Assembly (NCBI RefSeq): GCF_900110775.1
Contig: NZ_FOEP01000001.1
Span: forward strand, 186,001-250,000
Direction: 5' to 3'
DNA: 64,000 nucleotides
Source of the DNA: Thalassovita taeanensis
Lineage (GTDB): Bacteria; Pseudomonadota; Alphaproteobacteria; Rhodobacterales; Rhodobacteraceae
Positions 63,788 through 64,000 of this stretch are shown piece by piece. Both the position numbers and the translations under genes were made by a program. Under the pieces are notes generated by a model, which was not told the DNA's origin, searched no databases, and saw nothing but the letters and a program-made list of their open reading frames with translations. Numbering within the stretch: position 1 is the first letter of the stretch; each line of letters starts with the position of its first letter.

Positions 63788-64000
63788 ATGGGGGCTGCGT
63801 ATTTCTATCATCTGACGCGGGCACCGCTGGAGGTGACCTTGCCCATGTTGTTGGGCAAGGCCATGGCAGCGGGCTGGCGGGTGGAAGTGCGCGGCTCCGA
63901 TCCGGCGCGGCTGGACTGGCTGGATCAGCGGTTGTGGCTGGGCGCCGCAGAGGGGTTTTTACCGCACGGGCAGGCCGGTGGGCCGCATGATGCGTTGCAG
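63788..64000 (+). CDS. holC: DNA polymerase III subunit chi, 5' part
   Basis: The gene starts at the ATG at 63788, five bases after the pepA stop, and runs off the right edge after 71 codons. The visible product is MGAAYFYHLTRAPLEVTLPM with LLGKAMAAGWRVEVRGSDP and LDWLDQRLWL, the standard HolC fold: YFYHL start and the helix that meets SSB. Chi joins the clamp loader to SSB-coated lagging strand DNA. The pepA-holC order is common in proteobacteria. The C-terminus is missing. Confidence 0.92.
   Translation, partial: MGAAYFYHLTRAPLEVTLPMLLGKAMAAGWRVEVRGSDPARLDWLDQRLWLGAAEGFLPHGQAGGPHDALQ

Overview
The window looks like a single chromosomal stretch of a marine-type alphaproteobacterium of the Rhodobacteraceae (Roseobacter group). 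The evidence is the uniformly high GC by eye, a B12-dependent class II ribonucleotide reductase, two RTX/Hint_2 secreted proteins, a glutamine/arginine-rich DUF4167 protein, a Fur/Mur-type regulator without the C-terminal cysteine pairs, paired FAD/GcvT methylamine-type dehydrogenases, and the gene order lptF-lptG-lptD-surA-pdxA-rsmA. Genus and species cannot be fixed from the sequence alone.

Layout. 1-6.4 kb: 3' end of nrdJ, a small EF-hand protein, an arginase/ornithine cyclodeaminase operon divergent from an Lrp/AsnC regulator, dsbB with a DedA/YqaA-like membrane gene, and tRNA-Leu(CAA). 6.4-14.6 kb: a gene-free kilobase carrying a pair of DnaA-box-like sequences, then two large acidic RTX proteins that each end in a Hint domain. 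14.7-20.3 kb: a MobA-like nucleotidyltransferase and two divergent FAD/GcvT dehydrogenases. 20.4-26.2 kb: corC-like, xerD and a lipoprotein-sized secreted protein, plus an unlisted 55-residue membrane peptide, divergent from aroK-aroB. 26.3-29.8 kb: tyrS, anmK and a radical SAM protein. 30-33.7 kb: a zwf-pgl-pgi operon for glucose-6-phosphate oxidation. 34-37.7 kb: an orphan gene beside 11-bp tandem repeats, eno, an EamA transporter and a Fur-family regulator. 38-46.5 kb: a DEAD-box helicase, DUF1697, an Na+/H+ antiporter, a phosphodiesterase-like protein, two membrane proteins, SelO, GNAT and a nucleoside hydrolase. 46.7-53.6 kb: a ferric-iron binding protein, mazG, an M20 amidohydrolase with agmatinase, DUF1499, and prfA-prmC. 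53.8-64 kb: DUF4167, the rsmA-pdxA-surA-lptD-lptG-lptF block, and divergent pepA followed by the start of holC.

How the genes work together. Most genes are core metabolism or envelope biogenesis, in tightly packed operons with many 1- or 4-base overlaps. Arginine is probably degraded by arginase and then ornithine cyclodeaminase under the divergent Lrp-type regulator. The lpt/surA genes form an outer-membrane assembly unit. The most unusual material is the pair of RTX/Hint proteins, built from a repeated long module; a hairpin that buries the ribosome binding site of the second one; and a family of short structured elements downstream of genes. Two of these elements carry perfectly compensating stem sequences, which points to selection on RNA structure.

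I did not find a defence island, phage, CRISPR array, transposase or secondary-metabolite cluster.
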